Positions 32,887 to 42,352 of a DNA stretch of 64,000 nucleotides are shown here, in pieces (the first letter of the stretch is position 1; each line of letters opens with the position of its first letter). The stretch comes from an uncultured Coprococcus sp. (lineage in GTDB: Bacteria > Bacillota > Clostridia > Lachnospirales > Lachnospiraceae): contig CAKQIY010000006.1 in the NCBI GenBank assembly GCA_934247115.1, forward strand, positions 1 through 64,000. The letters are read 5' to 3'. Below the pieces are notes generated by a model. The model did no database searches, was not told the origin of the DNA, and saw only the letters and a program-made list of their open reading frames with translations. The translations under genes were made by a program, and so were the position numbers.

Positions 32887-35800
32887 CTATTTCTTCTGCG
32901 CATCACGCAGCAGCACCTTGTCCTTACCATACTCCATCTGCAGTGCATAAAGTACACCTGAATTTTCATCAACACAGAAGCCCCGCCCCATATTCTTGGC
33001 CTGCCTCGTGGCCTTGAGCTGCACATACACCGGACAGCTGCCCTTATGCTCCTCAAGTATGGAGATGAATGCCGACTCGTTCTTCATATACTCATTCACA
33101 TCCTCGAACAGTACCCACAGCTGTTTATCACTCTGGGGCTGCTGCCATCCGGCGGCGTTGCCTCCACCGCGTCTTCCATTCCAGCTCTTTCCCGATGCAA
33201 ATGTTCCGCCATCCCTTGCATCCTCAAATGTGAGCAGTTCAGACACTATAAGCTTGCTGTCCCTGTCGCTCAGGCTCGCACGACCTTTGACAAATACTCT
33301 GTTATCCACTATGAGCTTGTCCCTAAGCTTCTCAAAATCCCTAGGAAATACTATGAGCTCCATCTGTCCAACCATATCCTCTATGGTCACGTACGCCATG
33401 TTCTGGTTATTCTTCGTAAGTTTCACATTCACAGCCGATATGATTCCTCCAACAACGTACATTACCCCATCCTGGATACGCTGTTCCTGTTCATCCTGCT
33501 CACCTGTATCTAGTTCGTCATCATCGCTGTTCACTGCGAAATCCATGGAACTTGCCGTACACATCATCTCCATCAGATCCACATATTTGCCAAGAGGATG
33601 TCCCGATATATATATTCCCAGCACTGATTTCTCAAGTGCCAGCTTCTCCTGATCTGCATATTCCTCCACATCAGGATATGGAACCTGACTGCTCTGTACA
33701 AAATCGTCACCCATCAGATCAAACAGTGACATCTGGCCCGACTCTCTGCTCTTCCGCTCTCTGGCAGCCTCTTCTGCTATAGCCGGAAGTGCCATCATCA
33801 TCTGCTTTCTGTTCGCGCCCATATCATCAAAGGCTCCACTCAGTATCAGAGCCTCCACTGTTTTCTTGTTGGTGTCCTTTGCCGGCATCCTCGTCAGGAA
33901 ATCGCGCAGATCCTTAAATGGTCCGTTTTTGCTTCTCTCTGACACGATCCTGTCAACCACGGCACCACCTACGCTCTTGATTCCGGACAGACCATACCTT
34001 ATCCTGCCATCGCTTATGGAGAACTTGCCCACGCCATCATTAATACTTGGTGGAAGCACCTCAACGTTCATCTGTCTGCATACATTTATATATTTTGCTA
34101 TCTTGCCATTGTTATCTATGACAGACGAAATGAGCGCCGCCATAAATTCAACCGGATAGTAATATTTAAGATATGCCGTCTGGGCCGCCAGTACGGCATA
34201 AGCCACTGAGTGTGATTTATTGAAAGCATACTCGGCGAACTTCATCATCTCGTCAAAAATCTTATTTGCCACATTCTCAGATATGCCATTTGCTATACAG
34301 CCCGGAACATTCAGATCTTTATTGCCATATACAAAATTGTGGCGCTCTTTCTCCATCTCCTCTGGCTTCTTCTTTGCCATCGCTCTTCGCACTAAGTCGC
34401 TTCGTCCAAGGGTGTATCCGGCAAGCTTCATGACAATCTGCATAACCTGCTCCTGATAGATGATACAGCCATATGTAGGCTCAAGTATCTCCTCCAGCTC
34501 AGGGGTATCATAACTGACAAGATCCCTGTTCTCCTTGCCTCTGATATAATCATCTATGAACTGCATCGGGCCCGGTCTGAACAAGGCCACCCCCGCAATT
34601 ACATCGTCAAGACTCTGCGGCTTCAACTTCATCATGAAGTTCTTCATGCCCTCACTCTCGAGCTGGAACATTCCCTCTGTCTTTCCCTGTGACATGAGGC
34701 CTAGAATATTGGGATCATCGTAATCAATATTATCTATATCAAGATCTTTGCCAGTTGTCTCCTTTATAAGTTTGACTGTATCCTGTATGACAGTAGCTGT
34801 CCTGAGCCCCAGGAAATCCATCTTGAGCATACCAAGATGTTCAACCGTATTCTTCTCAAACTGGGTTACCACAGCGCCCTCGGCGCCTACAGAGAGCGGC
34901 GCATACTCTTCTATGGCCTCCCTGCCTATTACGACTCCCGCCGCATGCATTCCTGCATTTCTTGGAAGCCCCTCCAGCTTTCTCGCAATATCCACCAGCT
35001 TTCTGATATCTTCAGAACTATTGTACATGTCTCTGAAGTCCTTGCTGATCTTCATTGCCCCATCTATAGTTATATCTTTCTCCGCCGGAATAGCCTTTGC
35101 CAGGGAATCACACAACGAATATGGCAGATCCATCGCCCGTCCTACATCCCTTATTACATTCCTTGCGCCCATGGTCTGATAAGCTATGATCTGTGTAACG
35201 CATTCCTCTCCATACTTTCTCACACAGTAATCAATAACCTCCTGCCTTCTTATATAGCAGAAATCTATGTCTATATCCGGCATAGATACTCTCTCAGGAT
35301 TCAGAAATCTCTCGAACAGAAGATTATACTGAAGCGGCTCTATAGTGGTTATATCAAGACAGTACGCGACAACACTGCCCACCGCTGAACCTCTTCCAGG
35401 CCCCACAGCAATTCCGTGTGTTTTGGCAAAATGTATGAAATCCCAAACTATCAGGAAATAATCCACAAATCCCATACTCTTTATAACTGACAGCTCATAA
35501 TCTATTCTCTGTCTGACATCGTATCCCTTCTGTCCCTCAGCAAGATTCTCTGTCTCTTCATGTGTTATACCATATTTCTTTGCCATACCATCATATACCA
35601 GCTTCTCCAGATACTGTTCAGCCGTATATCCATCAGGTACATCGAATCTCGGCACCTTCTGCTCACCGAATACTATATTGACATTACATCTCTCCGCGAT
35701 CCTGTGAGTGTTCTCCAGTGCCTCAATAGCATATGGAAACAGCTCCGCCATCTCCTCCTTGGACTTGAGATAATACTGCCCGCCATCATAGCGCATTCTC

Positions 35801-36501
35801 TTCTCATCATGCACCTTTCTGTTGGTCTGTATGCACAGGAGGACATCATGTGCCTCCCAGTCTTCAGCGTATATATAATGCGAATCATTGGTGACAACCA
35901 TCGGTATTCCCAGTTCCTTAGACAGACGCATAACGCCAGCATTAACCGTCGCCTGATCAGGTATTCCGTGATCCTGCATCTCAAGGAAATAGTTGTCCTC
36001 ACCGAATATATTCCTGTACTTTATTGCTGCTTCCTTAGCTCCGTCATAATCATTCTTTCTGAGGTGGGTAGCCACCTCACCAGCCAGACATGCACTGAGA
36101 GCGATCACGCCATCATGGAACTCCTGAAGTACTTCCATATCCACCCTCGGCTTGTAATAAAAGCCCTCGGTGAAACCTCTCGTCACTATCTTTGACAAGT
36201 TGTGATATCCCTTGTCATTCTCGGCAAGAAGGACCAGATGGTAATACCTGTCGTCCCCCTTTTCTATCTCCCTGTCAAATCTGGATCCGGGACTCACATA
36301 TACCTCGCATCCCAGTATAGGTTTTATACCCTCAGCCTTACAGGTCTCATAGAATTCTATGACACCATACATGACTCCATGATCCGTTATGGCCAGTGAA
36401 TCATATCCCAGTTCCTTTGCCCGATGCACAAGATCCTTTATCTTGGCTGCACCATCCAGAAGACTGTAGCCTGTATGCACATGCAAATGTGTAAATTCCA
36501 T
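32887..36501 (-). CDS. dnaE: DNA polymerase III subunit alpha, DnaE type
   Basis: A 1,204-residue C-family polymerase. The PHP domain opens the protein (FTHLHVHTGYSLLDGAAK, AITDHGVMYG). The catalytic palm has GPGRGSAVGSVVAYCL and the metal-binding PDIDIDF. Fingers, helix-hairpin-helix and OB domain (TIEDMVGQMELIVFP) follow in the usual order. In Clostridia DnaE works beside PolC, extending primers on the lagging strand and in translesion synthesis. No 3'-5' exonuclease insert is present, as expected for DnaE. It is 12 nt after the DUF5662-like gene. Confidence 0.98.
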   Translation of the reverse strand: MEFTHLHVHTGYSLLDGAAKIKDLVHRAKELGYDSLAITDHGVMYGVIEFYETCKAEGIKPILGCEVYVSPGSRFDREIEKGDDRYYHLVLLAENDKGYHNLSKIVTRGFTEGFYYKPRVDMEVLQEFHDGVIALSACLAGEVATHLRKNDYDGAKEAAIKYRNIFGEDNYFLEMQDHGIPDQATVNAGVMRLSKELGIPMVVTNDSHYIYAEDWEAHDVLLCIQTNRKVHDEKRMRYDGGQYYLKSKEEMAELFPYAIEALENTHRIAERCNVNIVFGEQKVPRFDVPDGYTAEQYLEKLVYDGMAKKYGITHEETENLAEGQKGYDVRQRIDYELSVIKSMGFVDYFLIVWDFIHFAKTHGIAVGPGRGSAVGSVVAYCLDITTIEPLQYNLLFERFLNPERVSMPDIDIDFCYIRRQEVIDYCVRKYGEECVTQIIAYQTMGARNVIRDVGRAMDLPYSLCDSLAKAIPAEKDITIDGAMKISKDFRDMYNSSEDIRKLVDIARKLEGLPRNAGMHAAGVVIGREAIEEYAPLSVGAEGAVVTQFEKNTVEHLGMLKMDFLGLRTATVIQDTVKLIKETTGKDLDIDNIDYDDPNILGLMSQGKTEGMFQLESEGMKNFMMKLKPQSLDDVIAGVALFRPGPMQFIDDYIRGKENRDLVSYDTPELEEILEPTYGCIIYQEQVMQIVMKLAGYTLGRSDLVRRAMAKKKPEEMEKERHNFVYGNKDLNVPGCIANGISENVANKIFDEMMKFAEYAFNKSHSVAYAVLAAQTAYLKYYYPVEFMAALISSVIDNNGKIAKYINVCRQMNVEVLPPSINDGVGKFSISDGRIRYGLSGIKSVGGAVVDRIVSERSKNGPFKDLRDFLTRMPAKDTNKKTVEALILSGAFDDMGANRKQMMMALPAIAEEAARERKSRESGQMSLFDLMGDDFVQSSQVPYPDVEEYADQEKLALEKSVLGIYISGHPLGKYVDLMEMMCTASSMDFAVNSDDDELDTGEQDEQEQRIQDGVMYVVGGIISAVNVKLTKNNQNMAYVTIEDMVGQMELIVFPRDFEKLRDKLIVDNRVFVKGRASLSDRDSKLIVSELLTFEDARDGGTFASGKSWNGRRGGGNAAGWQQPQSDKQLWVLFEDVNEYMKNESAFISILEEHKGSCPVYVQLKATRQAKNMGRGFCVDENSGVLYALQMEYGKDKVLLRDAQKK

Positions 36502-36512
36502 ACCTTTCTCCC

Positions 36513-37064
36513 TTACTTATTGTGTAATATCTCACGTCTTATAAAATCAAATGTATAGTCCTCGCCCTTCTCTGCCAACGTTGTCAGCATGAGTTCCAAC
36601 AGATCTGCCGACTCAGGATGAAGATGATGTCTTGATCTCCCCTTGAGATAATATTCCAGAGGAAATGCGTCGGTATACCTGTCCCCGTTATAGTTCTTGC
36701 TGGCAGCAACCCTGTCGCAGAACATCTCAACCACATATTTCTCAGGCATCTTCATACCCACAAGTTCCACGCAGCCTCTGTCCACACTGTAGTCAACCCA
36801 GTACTCCAGATGATGTTTATTCCGGCCCTTGTGGTGAAGCCAGGCACTTGAATATCCCTTATCCTCTCTCTCTGCATCATTGGGGCTTCTTGTTCCCTGA
36901 TAATACTTCGCTCCCACAGAGAACTCAGTCCACGAATACTTGGACAGATCATGAAGAAGCCCCTGCATATACAATCCACATCTGAAGCAGTTCTTCATGA
37001 CCATCTTCTTGTGTCTGTTTATTGTTTTCAAATGCTTTATCCATTTTGAAGTCTCCATGTACAT
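36513..37064 (-). CDS. DUF5662-like protein with HD-type histidine/aspartate motifs
   Basis: A 183-residue cytoplasmic protein. It contains LLHDLSKYSWTEF and LHHKGRNKHHLEYWVDY, a distribution of His/Asp residues that could bind metal as in HD phosphohydrolases. It also has SRHHLHPES near the C-terminus. From memory this matches DUF5662, a Firmicutes family without known function. It precedes dnaE by 11 nt, so it is cotranscribed. The second in-frame ATG (residue 3) is an alternative start. Confidence 0.75.
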   Translation of the reverse strand: MYMETSKWIKHLKTINRHKKMVMKNCFRCGLYMQGLLHDLSKYSWTEFSVGAKYYQGTRSPNDAEREDKGYSSAWLHHKGRNKHHLEYWVDYSVDRGCVELVGMKMPEKYVVEMFCDRVAASKNYNGDRYTDAFPLEYYLKGRSRHHLHPESADLLELMLTTLAEKGEDYTFDFIRREILHNK

Positions 37065-37094
37065 GACCTCCTATCCGTCATTCTTTAAGTCACG

Positions 37095-37133
37095 AAAGGC
37101 TGTCAGCAAACTTCATCTTTGCCGACAGCCTTT
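37095..37133 (-). terminator. Hairpin downstream of tRNA-Thr
   Basis: AAAGGCTGTC-GCAAA (37095-37110) pairs with TTTGC-GACAGCCTTT (37118-37133). It follows the minus-strand tRNA by about 12 nt. The T-run is short (TTTC). Confidence 0.6.
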
Positions 37134-37144
37134 CACATATATAA

Positions 37145-37216
<72 letters not shown>

Positions 37217-37246
37217 ATTTATAAAAACACTGCCATAGGTATTATA

Positions 37247-38527
37247 TCAAAAACACCAAATACCATACAGCGGTATATTTACCAATCCTTTGTCAACGAA
37301 CATATCGTCCGTCGATATCCTGACTGAAGTCTGGTTGTTGTATCTCTGTCTGAACACTCTGGAACTCTGTGCCTTGGTGTGTGGACTTGTCTGTACATCA
37401 ACCGGTATAACCTCACCATCGCCTTCATACACAAAGTCAACCTTCGCTGTTGCCGACGATATCCAGAAATACAATTGTCCTATGCTTCTGTTCACATACA
37501 GCTCTGCAAGAGCATATTGCTCTGCGATTATACCATCCATTGTATCAAGTATATTGTTTCTGTCAACATTCTGGGCAAGTATTCCCGCCATGACCCTGAG
37601 CAGTCCATGATCCAGATGATAGATCTCAAATGACTTGTCATCCTTCTGTCCTGCAAGTGGCATCACACCATTGCGTACTCTGTACACCTGTCTTACGACC
37701 CCCATCTTTACTATCTGGGCCACAGATGTCTCGTACTCACGCGCGCGAGCCTTAGGGTCCACATAACCATACATGAATTTCTTGTTCTCCTTGGTCAGCT
37801 GGGTTGGAATACTGTTCCAGATCGCCATGACCTTATTGAGATATCTCTTCGGAGTGGAGTTTATCAGATATTCAGTCATTCTGTCAAGTATAGACTTCAG
37901 AACAACGTCAACTCTTCTGAAATCCCCTGTCTTGTAATATTCATCGACAGCCTCAGGCATACCTCCTGTAAGGAAGAACGCCTCCAACATAGTCTGTATA
38001 CTGTCCCGCACCTGCGGCGGCATAGGAGTTATCTTCTGATTCTCAATAAATGCACACAGTTTTCGTCCCTTGCCGGCCTTAAGAAATTCCTCAAAGCTCA
38101 TCGGCATGAGTTCATATACACTTATAGAATCCCTACACTCCTCTTCACCGGCCATAGGGCCTGTGACAGTCGCGATGACGCAGATACGACAATCCGTGTT
38201 ATACTTGCTGTATTCTACCAGATTCTTCAGAAGCCCGTCACAATTCTGCGCATTGTCAAATATAAGAAGCTTATCCTTAAAATCATACTTATCAAGTGAT
38301 GTGGTAAGCTTTGCATGGATTTTCTCCGGTCGTCTCTCCTTGGATGCATATACAGCAAAATCCACATACCTGTTCATATCTATGATCACATGATCTTCAA
38401 AAAAACCCATGGCAAAATCTGTAACAGCCCACGTCTTACCAACAAATTTGCCTCCACGAACCACTGCTATCTTGTCAGCCTCTGTTTCAAACCATGTTGC
38501 AAGATCATTCATAATATTTCTAAACAA
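37247..38527 (-). CDS. P-loop ATPase of the AAA_14/DUF4143 type
   Basis: A protein of about 426 residues. The Walker A motif RGGKFVGKTW lies near residue 26 and Walker B LLIFDNAQN near 95. ALFFLTGGMPEAVDEY-like sequence (here FFLTGGMPEAVDEYY) and the C-terminal AEQYALAELYVN, YFWISSATAKVDFVYE, VIPVDVQ are typical of DUF4143 with its nuclease-like fold. Members are widespread accessory ATPases of unclear role. The start is ambiguous: a TTG at 38525-38527 is eight nucleotides after GAGG and is chosen here; an ATG at 38510-38512 lacks a site, and a longer frame reaches 38626. Confidence 0.85.
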   Translation of the reverse strand: MFRNIMNDLATWFETEADKIAVVRGGKFVGKTWAVTDFAMGFFEDHVIIDMNRYVDFAVYASKERRPEKIHAKLTTSLDKYDFKDKLLIFDNAQNCDGLLKNLVEYSKYNTDCRICVIATVTGPMAGEEECRDSISVYELMPMSFEEFLKAGKGRKLCAFIENQKITPMPPQVRDSIQTMLEAFFLTGGMPEAVDEYYKTGDFRRVDVVLKSILDRMTEYLINSTPKRYLNKVMAIWNSIPTQLTKENKKFMYGYVDPKARAREYETSVAQIVKMGVVRQVYRVRNGVMPLAGQKDDKSFEIYHLDHGLLRVMAGILAQNVDRNNILDTMDGIIAEQYALAELYVNRSIGQLYFWISSATAKVDFVYEGDGEVIPVDVQTSPHTKAQSSRVFRQRYNNQTSVRISTDDMFVDKGLVNIPLYGIWCF

Positions 38528-38639
38528 GCATCTCACCTCGATTCGACCACTTTTTCCAAACCTTTTATAGAATACCACTATTATTTTGTAATGTAAATAG
38601 TCAAAACATATGACATTCAGCCTCAAATCTCACATTATC

Positions 38640-39131
38640 TTATTCATAGAGAAATTTCTCTCTGAAATATGTCTTAAGTGCCGGCTCATCAATGTCCATG
38701 TACTTCATCACAACCTCGTACAGGAATTCTTTGTAATATTCCCAGTCTTTGCCTGTCATATCTATGTCCTGGGCATCCTCATAGAATATTTCGCCATTCT
38801 TATTCCTCAATTTTATGACCGAGGTATACATATTCGCGCCTGCATCCGCCTGATCAGCCTTTACCACATCAATTGTCATATCCCCATACTTGATATGTGA
38901 CTCATCATGCATCACACGAACCTCTTTGTTGATCCTGGATATACATTTCTCCTCTATCATATCCCTGAGGAAATACTCCCTGTTCTCAAAAAGATATCTT
39001 TTGAGTGACATCAGGATTATCTCATTCTGCGAATACCCTGTATAATCAGACAAGCGCTCTATATCTCTCGCCATCCTTGCATCCATTCTAAGGGGCTTAC
39101 TTGTCATCTCCCTCTTATTAAGTCCCGGCAT
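38640..39131 (-). CDS. Hypothetical protein with ribbon-helix-helix-like N-terminus
   Basis: A 163-residue protein. After a short basic start, SKPLRMDARMARDIERLSDY and GYSQNEIILMSLKRYLF resemble the strand-helix-helix of Arc/CopG-type DNA-binding or antitoxin proteins. The remaining 100 residues are acidic, mixed helix/strand, with no known motif. It may be a small regulator; no partner toxin is adjacent. AGGATG precedes the ATG. It is 110 nt upstream of the AAA ATPase gene on the same strand, so the two might be coexpressed. Confidence 0.6.
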   Translation of the reverse strand: MPGLNKREMTSKPLRMDARMARDIERLSDYTGYSQNEIILMSLKRYLFENREYFLRDMIEEKCISRINKEVRVMHDESHIKYGDMTIDVVKADQADAGANMYTSVIKLRNKNGEIFYEDAQDIDMTGKDWEYYKEFLYEVVMKYMDIDEPALKTYFREKFLYE

Positions 39132-39160
39132 AATAACATCCTTTCTCTTACCACTATGAT

Positions 39161-39194
39161 AAAAACCCGGAGGAGATGAAATATGTCCTCCGGG
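39161..39194 (-). terminator. Strong terminator after the Sel1-repeat gene
   Basis: CCCGGAGGA (39166-39174) pairs with TCCTCCGGG (39186-39194), followed on the minus strand by TTTTTATC. Confidence 0.85.
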
Positions 39195-39224
39195 CTTAGT
39201 CCGATCAATATTGTATAACCGTCT

Positions 39225-41945
39225 TTACTCTCCCTTTCCAATAGAAAGGAATCCACTCTCATTGGTCTTAAGCAGGAAAGCAAGTCCGATATTCTTCTTA
39301 CCTTCCTCTGTGGCCTTGTATATCTCTCCAGTCTCAACCAACGACTTAGCTATCGCCACAAGAACATCCTTGAACTGCATCATCTGTCTTCTGTCCTTAG
39401 AGCTCAGCTTGAATATGTACTGGTTCTTGGAGCTTATGAGCAGTATGCTGAATGTATGCACATTGTCTTTTGAAGCTCTTATCGCTGAACCGATCATTCT
39501 TGAATTCGCAATTATTACTTCTGCATTCTCATCAGGCAGATACTCTGACACAATGAGCTTGTATATCTTGAGGTAATCCTGCTCCGCAGACGCGTTCACC
39601 GGCATCTCAGCAACAGCAAATTCTACCACCGAATCAGCCATCTTGATGGTTCCACCCTCGTCGTTGATTACTGCGTTGCATTCCTTAGGTACACAGAGTC
39701 TGAAGAACTTGTTCTCCACAACTTTCTGCCCCTTAGCCGGCTCTCTGAGAATAAGATCTACGTAATTCATCTCAAGCTTGTTCATGGCTACAATCGCTGA
39801 CTCATCACCAGTCTCTGCCAGCTCTATAAGGGCATCATACAGACTCCATATCTGCTGTGTTGTATCAGGAACCAGAGTTATAAGCTTCTCTATGGCTGGA
39901 ACATAACCCATGCTGGCATTCTCAACATACAGCTTGATGGCCTCATCCTGTGACAAGCCCTTCTCGACCTTGTAGTTGATGACCTTGAAGAGGTTCTCCT
40001 TATCCCAATCATCATAATTTGCATTGAACGCTTTCTCAAAATACTTGATACTCTTAATCTCACCCTTGTAATTTTCCTGCTTCTCCTGAACCTGATATAT
40101 TCTTCCAAGCTCATATCCCGCTCTGGCACTTCCAAGTCCAAGCGCCTCGAGATATGCCTTCTCGATCTCATATGGTGTAGCTATGTAGAATATCTGTCTC
40201 TGCTTCATCATAGCTATCTTTATGGCTGCAGACTCGCTTCCTGCCTCAACGGCACGCTCCCACTTATCTATCGCTGTCTGGAGATCCTCACCCTTGAGAT
40301 CCTCAAGATCCTTGATATAGCCTTCAGCCTCCTGTATACCATTCTCACGGGCCTTCTTGAAGTAAGCAAGAGCCCTGCCTCCATCTCTCTTGGTCCTGAG
40401 GAGTCCATAATAGTATATTCTTCCAAGATAGAATGCCACTCTCTTGTGTCCAAGACGTTCTGCATTCTCATACCAGTTGACCGCCTTCACATAATCCTTA
40501 AGCTGCTGGTCATATACGATTCCAAGAAGGAATGCAAGCTCAGGATCCTTGGTAGCCTCAAACAACTGCTTTGCATAACTTATAGTCTTCTCTACGTCAC
40601 GATACGGGCTGTCCTCATCGTAATAAAGTTCTATAAGAAGATAACTTGCTTTTATACTTCCAAGCTTAAGTGCCTGCTTTGCAGCACGCATGGCACCCTC
40701 GTAATCCTCAAGATAGTAGCAGTATATCGCTTCATTATAATACTGCATGTCCTTTCTGTTGGCACTGTGCTCACTTGCAAGTGTAGGATCAACGAAAGCA
40801 AATGAATTGGCAGTCTCGAATATGATCTCCTCATACTGCTCTATGATCTCCATAGTCGCACATACAAATCTCATACATGCAAGTCGTCTACCGTGATAGA
40901 ATGCAAACGATACGATGCCCTTCTCCATATCCTTGTGATAATAGGTTGTACATATACCATCTGCATACTCCGTAACGTATGCCTTCAGCTGAAGTTCCTC
41001 GTCAAATGCGTCATTACAATATCTGAGATAATTCTCAAGAGTCATCTTGGAATCCTTAGGAACACTATCATAGTAAACATACATGGCAAAATCCTTGTAT
41101 GTAAGACTTGGTGCGTAATATTCCTCACCTGTAGCTTCATTAATAGTCTTTACCCAGCCCTTAGGAAGCTTGTGGATAAATCCCTCCACCTGATCATGAA
41201 CATATGTATACTGATACTGCAGACGTGAAGCTTCTATCACCTTGTAACGAGGCTCCTTGCCCTTTGCCTTTCTGGCTTCGGCAATATCAGTGTACAGTTT
41301 ATCCTTCTCCTCGAACTCAAGACTATCCCCATGAGTACTCATGTACTCAACTCTCTCATATGAAGCCTTAGCCTTGGCATCGCCGGTATCCGCCAGCTTC
41401 TTATACCACATCATAGCCTTCTCGAGATCTACAGGAACTACATAATCACTTTTGTTGCCATATTCATCAACGCGATTCAGTCCGCTCTCATATATAGAAC
41501 CAAGGCTCATATATGCCGCCTTTATCCCATAGTCCGTAGCTGCCTGTTCATAATACTTGATAGCTTTGGAGAAGTTCTGAACCTCAAGAAGCATCTTAGC
41601 CAGCTTAAATATGACATCACCATCATGATTCTGGTTCACATACTTCTCGTAGTACTTTGTCGCCTTGTTAAGATCCACGTCTATAACAGCATTGCGATAT
41701 TTACCCTTCTCATAGAATTCTGCCAAAGCAAGAAGTGCGTCATCCCCATATGTCTTATACTGTGCGTCCATGATTCCTATGTCCGCAACCTGTTCCAATA
41801 TATTGACCGATTCCTCGGCATCTCCATTATCCATAAGGTTCATGGCCTTATTAAACTGAAGTTCTACATTGTTCACAGGTTCACGCCTTTTGGAAAATCT
41901 GGACACAAACGGTATCTTCTTTAATAATCCGTCAAAAAATCCCAT
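39225..41945 (-). CDS. Large Sel1-like/TPR repeat protein
   Basis: A 906-residue cytoplasmic-looking protein. Residues about 30-230 and 400-700 hold Sel1-like alpha/alpha repeats (for example ALLALAEFYEKGKY, AAYMSLGSIYESGLN, RVAFYLGRIYYYGLL, GSARAGYELGRIY). Between them (about 265-395, beginning LPKGWVKTINEATGEEYY) and again at the end (about 770-895, FFRLCVPKECNAVINDEGG) are two related non-repeat domains that each include a 'FAxVD/FAVAEM' beta pattern. Sel1 repeats mediate protein-protein contacts. There is no signal peptide. The start at 41945 follows GGAGG. It has its own terminator and lies downstream of the HPr-like gene. No specific function can be assigned. Confidence 0.8.
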   Translation of the reverse strand: MGFFDGLLKKIPFVSRFSKRREPVNNVELQFNKAMNLMDNGDAEESVNILEQVADIGIMDAQYKTYGDDALLALAEFYEKGKYRNAVIDVDLNKATKYYEKYVNQNHDGDVIFKLAKMLLEVQNFSKAIKYYEQAATDYGIKAAYMSLGSIYESGLNRVDEYGNKSDYVVPVDLEKAMMWYKKLADTGDAKAKASYERVEYMSTHGDSLEFEEKDKLYTDIAEARKAKGKEPRYKVIEASRLQYQYTYVHDQVEGFIHKLPKGWVKTINEATGEEYYAPSLTYKDFAMYVYYDSVPKDSKMTLENYLRYCNDAFDEELQLKAYVTEYADGICTTYYHKDMEKGIVSFAFYHGRRLACMRFVCATMEIIEQYEEIIFETANSFAFVDPTLASEHSANRKDMQYYNEAIYCYYLEDYEGAMRAAKQALKLGSIKASYLLIELYYDEDSPYRDVEKTISYAKQLFEATKDPELAFLLGIVYDQQLKDYVKAVNWYENAERLGHKRVAFYLGRIYYYGLLRTKRDGGRALAYFKKARENGIQEAEGYIKDLEDLKGEDLQTAIDKWERAVEAGSESAAIKIAMMKQRQIFYIATPYEIEKAYLEALGLGSARAGYELGRIYQVQEKQENYKGEIKSIKYFEKAFNANYDDWDKENLFKVINYKVEKGLSQDEAIKLYVENASMGYVPAIEKLITLVPDTTQQIWSLYDALIELAETGDESAIVAMNKLEMNYVDLILREPAKGQKVVENKFFRLCVPKECNAVINDEGGTIKMADSVVEFAVAEMPVNASAEQDYLKIYKLIVSEYLPDENAEVIIANSRMIGSAIRASKDNVHTFSILLISSKNQYIFKLSSKDRRQMMQFKDVLVAIAKSLVETGEIYKATEEGKKNIGLAFLLKTNESGFLSIGKGE

Positions 41946-42077
41946 ATCCTGCTCCTCCGACAAATGTCCATTGATAGATTTATTCTACCACAACCACCTC
42001 ACCGGTGCAATAAATTTACCAATTTATCATATGCGATTCCCCTGTAATTCCGTCAAACAGAGCCATCCGTTCCGGAA

Positions 42078-42335
42078 TTATTTATTCTTAGTAAGGTATT
42101 CTGAAAGTGCATTCACTGCAGCTTCCTCATCTGCACCATCAGCAACGATGGTGAGCTCTGTTCCATTGGCAAAATCCATGCTCATCATACCCATTATGCT
42201 CTTGGCATTGATTCTCTTATCGCCTGTTACAAGATGCACTTTGCTCTCATACTGGCTTGCCACCTGTACAAGTACTGCAACAGGTCTTTCCTCTACTTCT
42301 CCCATCATTGATACAACAACTGTCTTTTCGATCAT
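42078..42335 (-). CDS. HPr-like protein lacking the phosphocarrier histidine (Crh-like)
   Basis: An 85-residue HPr-fold protein. Aligned by eye to HPr of Bacillus, residues 13-18 read EVEERP where HPr has GIHARP, so the phosphocarrier His15 is Glu15. The regulatory region is intact: NAKSIMGMMSM with Ser46. The protein therefore cannot pass phosphate in the PTS but can be a substrate of HPr kinase. This is the logic of Bacillus Crh (Gln15), which acts as CcpA corepressor and is also encoded next to whiA (yvcL). Here it follows whiA by 17 nt, and hprK is 4 kb upstream on the same strand. I infer a Crh-equivalent regulator; the target is unknown. Confidence 0.88.
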   Translation of the reverse strand: MIEKTVVVSMMGEVEERPVAVLVQVASQYESKVHLVTGDKRINAKSIMGMMSMDFANGTELTIVADGADEEAAVNALSEYLTKNK

Positions 42336-42352
42336 TACAACCTCCTCGGGCG

